From Lachnospiraceae bacterium (GTDB lineage Bacteria > Bacillota > Clostridia > Lachnospirales > Lachnospiraceae), in contig JAFUXG010000021.1 of NCBI GenBank assembly GCA_017470935.1, positions 1 to 64,000 of the forward strand: a stretch of 64,000 nucleotides of DNA. Reading direction: 5' to 3'. The notes beneath the pieces were generated by a model. It did no database searches and was not told the DNA's origin. It saw only the letters and a program-made list of their open reading frames with translations. This document shows, one piece after another, positions 59,856-64,000 of this stretch. The position numbers were made by a program, and so were the translations under genes. Positions within the stretch are counted from its first letter, which is position 1; the number at the start of each line of letters is the position of its first letter.

Positions 59856-62800
59856 ATGGAAAAGAACAGAATCAGTCCTGTGAACGCGGGCAAAGGAATC
59901 CGAATGAGTTATTCCAGACAAAAAGAAGTACTTGAGATGCCTAATCTCATTGAAGTCCAGAAGGATTCGTATAATTGGTTTCTGACCGCGGGACTCAAAG
60001 AGGTGTTCGAGGATATTTCTCCGATTACCGATTATTCAGGTCAGCTTAGCTTGGAGTTTGTGGATTTCCAGCTGTGCGAGGAGGATAAGAAGTATACTAT
60101 TGGAGAATGTAAGGAGAGAGATGCTACATATGCAGCTCCCCTGAAGGTTAATGTACGTCTTCATAATAAGGAAACGGATGAGATTAACCAGCATGACATT
60201 TTTATGGGAGATCTTCCTTTGATGACAGAGACAGGTACCTTTGTTATTAATGGTGCTGAGCGTGTTATCGTTAGTCAGTTGGTTCGTTCCCCCGGTATTT
60301 ATTATGCGATCGATCATGATAAGTTAGGAAAGACCCTGTATGCCTGTACAGTTATTCCTAATCGTGGTGCGTGGCTTGAGTACGAAACAGATTCAAATGA
60401 CGTTTTTTATGTACGTGTAGATAGAACAAGAAAGGTGCCTATCACTGTTCTTATTCGTTCTTTGGGAATTGGTACCAATGAACAGATAAAGGAGCTTTTT
60501 GGTGAGGAGCCTAAGATTCTTGCCAGCTTTGAGAAGGATCCTTCAACAAATTATGAGGAGGGTCTGTTAGAGTTATATAAGAAGATTCGTCCAGGTGAGC
60601 CTCTTTCTGTGGAAAGTGCAGAGAGCCTTATCAATGCAATGTTCTTTGATCCGAGACGATATGATCTTGCAAAGGTTGGACGTTATAAGTTTAATAAGAA
60701 GCTTTCATTTAAGAATCGTGTAGCAGGACATGTTCTTTCTGAGGATGCAGTAAGTCCTGTAACTGGTGAGATTGTTGCAAAGGCAGGGGAGAAGATTGAC
60801 AGAGACAAGGCTATTGCGATTCAGAATGCTGCCATTCCATACGTAATGGTTCAGACAGAGGAGCGCAATGTTAAGGTCCTTTCTAATATGATGGTTGATA
60901 TTAAGGAGTATGTGGACTTTGATGTGGATGAGCTTGGTGTTACTGAGAATGTGTACTATCCTGTACTTGAAGGCTTGTTAAATGAGTATAAGGATGAGGA
61001 GGAGCTGAAGCGCGCAATCAAGCGTGATATTCATGACCTCATTCCAAAGCATATTACTAAGGAAGATATACTTGCTTCAATCAATTATAATATTCATCTT
61101 GAGTATGGAATTGGTAATGATGATGATATTGACCACTTGGGTAATCGTAGAATCCGTGCTGTTGGTGAGCTTTTACAGAACCAGTATCGTATTGGTCTTT
61201 CTAGGCTTGAAAGGGTTGTCAGAGAGAGAATGTCCACACAGGATATTGAGACTATTACACCACAGTCACTTATCAATATTAAGCCTGTAACAGCTGCTGT
61301 TAAGGAGTTCTTCGGTAGCTCGCAGCTGTCACAGTTCATGGATCAGAATAATCCGCTTTCAGAGTTAACACACAAGAGACGTCTTTCAGCACTTGGTCCC
61401 GGTGGTCTTTCCAGAGACCGTGCAGGATTTGAGGTGCGAGATGTTCACTATACACATTACGGAAGAATGTGTCCTATTGAGACACCTGAAGGACCAAACA
61501 TCGGACTTATTAATTCACTTGCAACCTATGCAAGAATCAATCAGTACGGATTTGTTGAGGCTCCTTACAGAAAGCTTGATAAGACAGATCCAAAGAATCC
61601 TATCGTTACAGATGAGGTTGTATATCTTACAGCTGACGAAGAGGATAATTATGTAGTTGCTCAGGCTAATGAGCAGATTAATCCAGATGGTACATTTGTA
61701 CGTTCACGTATTGCGGGCCGTTTCCGTGAGGAGACTGCCGAGTTTGAGAGAGAGCGTGTAGATCTTATGGACGTATCTCCTAAGATGGTGTTCTCCGTTG
61801 CCACATCAATGATCCCATTCCTGGAGAATGATGATGCTAACCGTGCGCTGATGGGTTCTAACATGCAGCGTCAGGCAGTGCCCCTTCTTAAGACTGAAGC
61901 ACCTGTTGTTGGTACAGGTATGGAGGAGAAGGCAGCGGTTGATTCAGGAGTCTGTATCGTTGCAAAGCATGATGGTGTTGTAGAGCGATCTACAAGTAAA
62001 GAGATCGTCGTTAAATGTGATGACGGAAGCGTTGATACCTACGAGGTTATCAAGTTTGCAAGAAGTAACCAGGGTAACTGTATGAATCAGAGACCTATTG
62101 TTAATAAGGGTGACAGAGTTAAGGCCGGAGAGGTTATTGCTGATGGTGCTTCTACAGCCGGCGGAGAGATTGCTCTTGGCAAGAATCCTCTTATCGGTTT
62201 CATGACCTGGGAGGGTTATAACTACGAGGATGCGGTACTTCTTTCAGAGCGTCTTGTTCAGGAGGATGTATATACATCTGTTCATATTGAGGAATATGAG
62301 GTTGATGCAAGAGATACCAAGCTGGGACCTGAGGAGATCACAAGGGAGATTGCAGGCCAGTCTCAGGAGCTTCTCAAAAATCTTGATGAGAATGGTATCA
62401 TTCGTATTGGAGCAGAGGTTCGTGCCAATGATATATTGGTTGGTAAGGTTACTCCTAAGGGAGAGACAGAGCTTACCGCTGAGGAGAGACTGCTTCGTGC
62501 GATTTTTGGAGAGAAGGCTAGAGAGGTACGTGATACATCTCTTCGTGTACCCCATGGTGCATTTGGTATCGTAATGGATACTAAGATGTTTACAAGAGAG
62601 AACAATGACGAGCTCCCACCTGGAGTTAACAAGTCAGTTCGTGTATATATTGCTCAGAAGAGAAAGATCAGTGTTGGCGATAAGATGGCTGGCCGGCATG
62701 GTAATAAGGGTGTTATCTCCCGTATTTTGCCTGTTGAGGATATGCCATTCCTTCCGAATGGACGTCCGCTTGATATCGTTCTTAATCCTTTGGGTGTGCC

Positions 62801-63737
62801 TTCACGTATGAACATCGGACAGGTGTTAGAGGTGCATTTAGGTCTTGCTGCAAAGGCACTTGGATTTAATATTTCAACTCCTGTATTTGACGGTGCTAAC
62901 GAAGAGGATATTATGGAGACTCTTGAGATGGCTAATGATTACGTCAATGAAGAGTGGGAGGTATTTGATAAGAAATGGAGAAGCCAGGTTGCGGATGAGG
63001 TTATGGATTACCTCTATGAGAACCGTGACCATAGGGAAGAGTGGAAGGGTGTTCCTATTAACCGTACCGGTAAGGTAACACTTCGTGATGGCCGTACAGG
63101 TGAGGAGTTTGATTCTCCAGTAACAATCGGCTTCATGCATTACCTGAAGCTTCATCATTTGGTTGATGATAAGATCCATGCCCGTTCAACAGGTCCATAC
63201 TCGCTGGTGACACAGCAGCCCCTTGGCGGCAAGGCACAGTTTGGTGGACAGCGTTTCGGAGAGATGGAGGTTTGGGCTCTTGAGGCTTATGGTGCTTCAT
63301 ATACACTTCAGGAGATTCTTACTGTTAAGTCCGATGATGTTGTAGGACGTGTGAAGACCTACGAGGCGATCATCAAGGGTGACAACATTCCTGAGCCGGG
63401 AATTCCGGAATCATTTAAGGTGCTTCTTAAGGAGTTCCAGTCACTTGCGTTAGACGTAAGAGTGCTTAAGGAAGACGGCAATGAGGTTGAGATCCGTGAG
63501 AATGTTGACTATGGAAATGATGATATGCGCAGGTTTGGCAATATGGATTATGACAGTCAGGAATCAGAGATGAAGGAGCATGGTTATTCCGGAGTCGACG
63601 AGGATGACAATAATTACGAGCTTGAGGGTGACGGTTATGACGACAGCTACGATGACTACGGCGATGGCGATGAGGATGATGGCGGCTTTAGTGAAGACAG
63701 TTACGATGACAGCTACAATGATAATTATGATGATTAA
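59856..63737 (+). CDS. rpoB: RNA polymerase beta subunit
   Basis: 1293 residues. Contains the usual RpoB landmarks: the rifampicin-cluster [42 protein letters not shown], the [12 protein letters not shown] region, [13 protein letters not shown], and [24 protein letters not shown] near the C-terminus. A long acidic tail (about 60 residues rich in Asp, Tyr and Gly, e.g. [16 protein letters not shown]) follows, of the type seen in Lachnospiraceae. ATG at 59856 ([10 protein letters not shown]) has AAGGGGTG 8-10 nt upstream; GTG at 59844 is less likely. Confidence 0.98.
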   Translation: MEKNRISPVNAGKGIRMSYSRQKEVLEMPNLIEVQKDSYNWFLTAGLKEVFEDISPITDYSGQLSLEFVDFQLCEEDKKYTIGECKERDATYAAPLKVNVRLHNKETDEINQHDIFMGDLPLMTETGTFVINGAERVIVSQLVRSPGIYYAIDHDKLGKTLYACTVIPNRGAWLEYETDSNDVFYVRVDRTRKVPITVLIRSLGIGTNEQIKELFGEEPKILASFEKDPSTNYEEGLLELYKKIRPGEPLSVESAESLINAMFFDPRRYDLAKVGRYKFNKKLSFKNRVAGHVLSEDAVSPVTGEIVAKAGEKIDRDKAIAIQNAAIPYVMVQTEERNVKVLSNMMVDIKEYVDFDVDELGVTENVYYPVLEGLLNEYKDEEELKRAIKRDIHDLIPKHITKEDILASINYNIHLEYGIGNDDDIDHLGNRRIRAVGELLQNQYRIGLSRLERVVRERMSTQDIETITPQSLINIKPVTAAVKEFFGSSQLSQFMDQNNPLSELTHKRRLSALGPGGLSRDRAGFEVRDVHYTHYGRMCPIETPEGPNIGLINSLATYARINQYGFVEAPYRKLDKTDPKNPIVTDEVVYLTADEEDNYVVAQANEQINPDGTFVRSRIAGRFREETAEFERERVDLMDVSPKMVFSVATSMIPFLENDDANRALMGSNMQRQAVPLLKTEAPVVGTGMEEKAAVDSGVCIVAKHDGVVERSTSKEIVVKCDDGSVDTYEVIKFARSNQGNCMNQRPIVNKGDRVKAGEVIADGASTAGGEIALGKNPLIGFMTWEGYNYEDAVLLSERLVQEDVYTSVHIEEYEVDARDTKLGPEEITREIAGQSQELLKNLDENGIIRIGAEVRANDILVGKVTPKGETELTAEERLLRAIFGEKAREVRDTSLRVPHGAFGIVMDTKMFTRENNDELPPGVNKSVRVYIAQKRKISVGDKMAGRHGNKGVISRILPVEDMPFLPNGRPLDIVLNPLGVPSRMNIGQVLEVHLGLAAKALGFNISTPVFDGANEEDIMETLEMANDYVNEEWEVFDKKWRSQVADEVMDYLYENRDHREEWKGVPINRTGKVTLRDGRTGEEFDSPVTIGFMHYLKLHHLVDDKIHARSTGPYSLVTQQPLGGKAQFGGQRFGEMEVWALEAYGASYTLQEILTVKSDDVVGRVKTYEAIIKGDNIPEPGIPESFKVLLKEFQSLALDVRVLKEDGNEVEIRENVDYGNDDMRRFGNMDYDSQESEMKEHGYSGVDEDDNNYELEGDGYDDSYDDYGDGDEDDGGFSEDSYDDSYNDNYDD

Positions 63738-63755
63738 TGGAAGGAGAGCATATAA

Positions 63756-64000
<245 letters not shown>

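Overview
The window looks like chromosomal DNA of a low-GC Gram-positive anaerobe of the class Clostridia, most likely family Lachnospiraceae. The evidence is a SipL-type DUF3794/LysM spore-coat protein, a transketolase split into two subunits, a CIRCE-controlled hsp20, an L10 leader before rplJ-rplL-rpoB-rpoC, a very acidic RpoB tail, Rpn-family nucleases and several c-di-GMP phosphodiesterases. The genus cannot be fixed from the sequence alone.

Layout. 1-1.3 kb: small AT-rich accessory genes (a DUF4869 protein and neighbours). 1.4-21.3 kb: mostly housekeeping genes: YwmB-like protein, sipL, an HD-GYP protein, metK, a DegV protein, transketolase pair, zinc-ribbon regulator, nitroreductase, a REC-GGDEF-EAL protein, flavin reductase-rubredoxin, rhodanese, hsp20, two RNA methyltransferases, rdgB and a YfcE-type phosphoesterase. 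21.5-25.0 kb: accessory and decaying DNA: a tyrosine recombinase, two decayed genes bounded by two near-identical palindromes, and an Rpn nuclease.

25.1-52.1 kb: a large surface-glycan locus, almost entirely on the plus strand. Its theme is sulfation. CysD and a CysN-CysC fusion would make PAPS. Four sulfotransferase-like genes (one Sulfotransfer_2, two tandem NKWYS-type, one broken) could use it. A CysQ-type phosphatase would recycle PAP, and a CHR-family permease next to them is a candidate sulfate importer. No sulfite-forming reductase is present, so the PAPS appears to serve sulfation rather than cysteine synthesis. A second module (GmhA, HddA-like kinase, HddC-GmhB fusion, an epimerase) would make GDP-heptose, and Glf would make UDP-galactofuranose. 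Four glycosyltransferases and a DUF4422 protein would assemble the chain. No flippase, polymerase, ABC exporter or priming transferase was seen. One Rossmann-like module (motif YGAG or similar) recurs on seven otherwise unrelated proteins of the locus, and several members are decayed. The locus ends with a recombinase-like protein whose catalytic motifs look degenerate and which carries an XRE-like C-terminal domain, followed by a stand-alone copy of that domain.

52.1-64 kb: housekeeping again: a membrane GGDEF-EAL protein, an SDR oxidoreductase, a DMT transporter, a FliD-like protein, and the rplJ-rplL-rpoB-rpoC block running off the right edge. A 212-bp foldback element (MITE-like, flanked by a 12-bp direct repeat) sits before the SDR gene, and a shrunken relative forms the 5' leader of metK. 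Besides the sulfation locus, the items most worth a second look are this repeat family, the recombinase-HTH pair and a well-formed nested hairpin in the nitroreductase leader.
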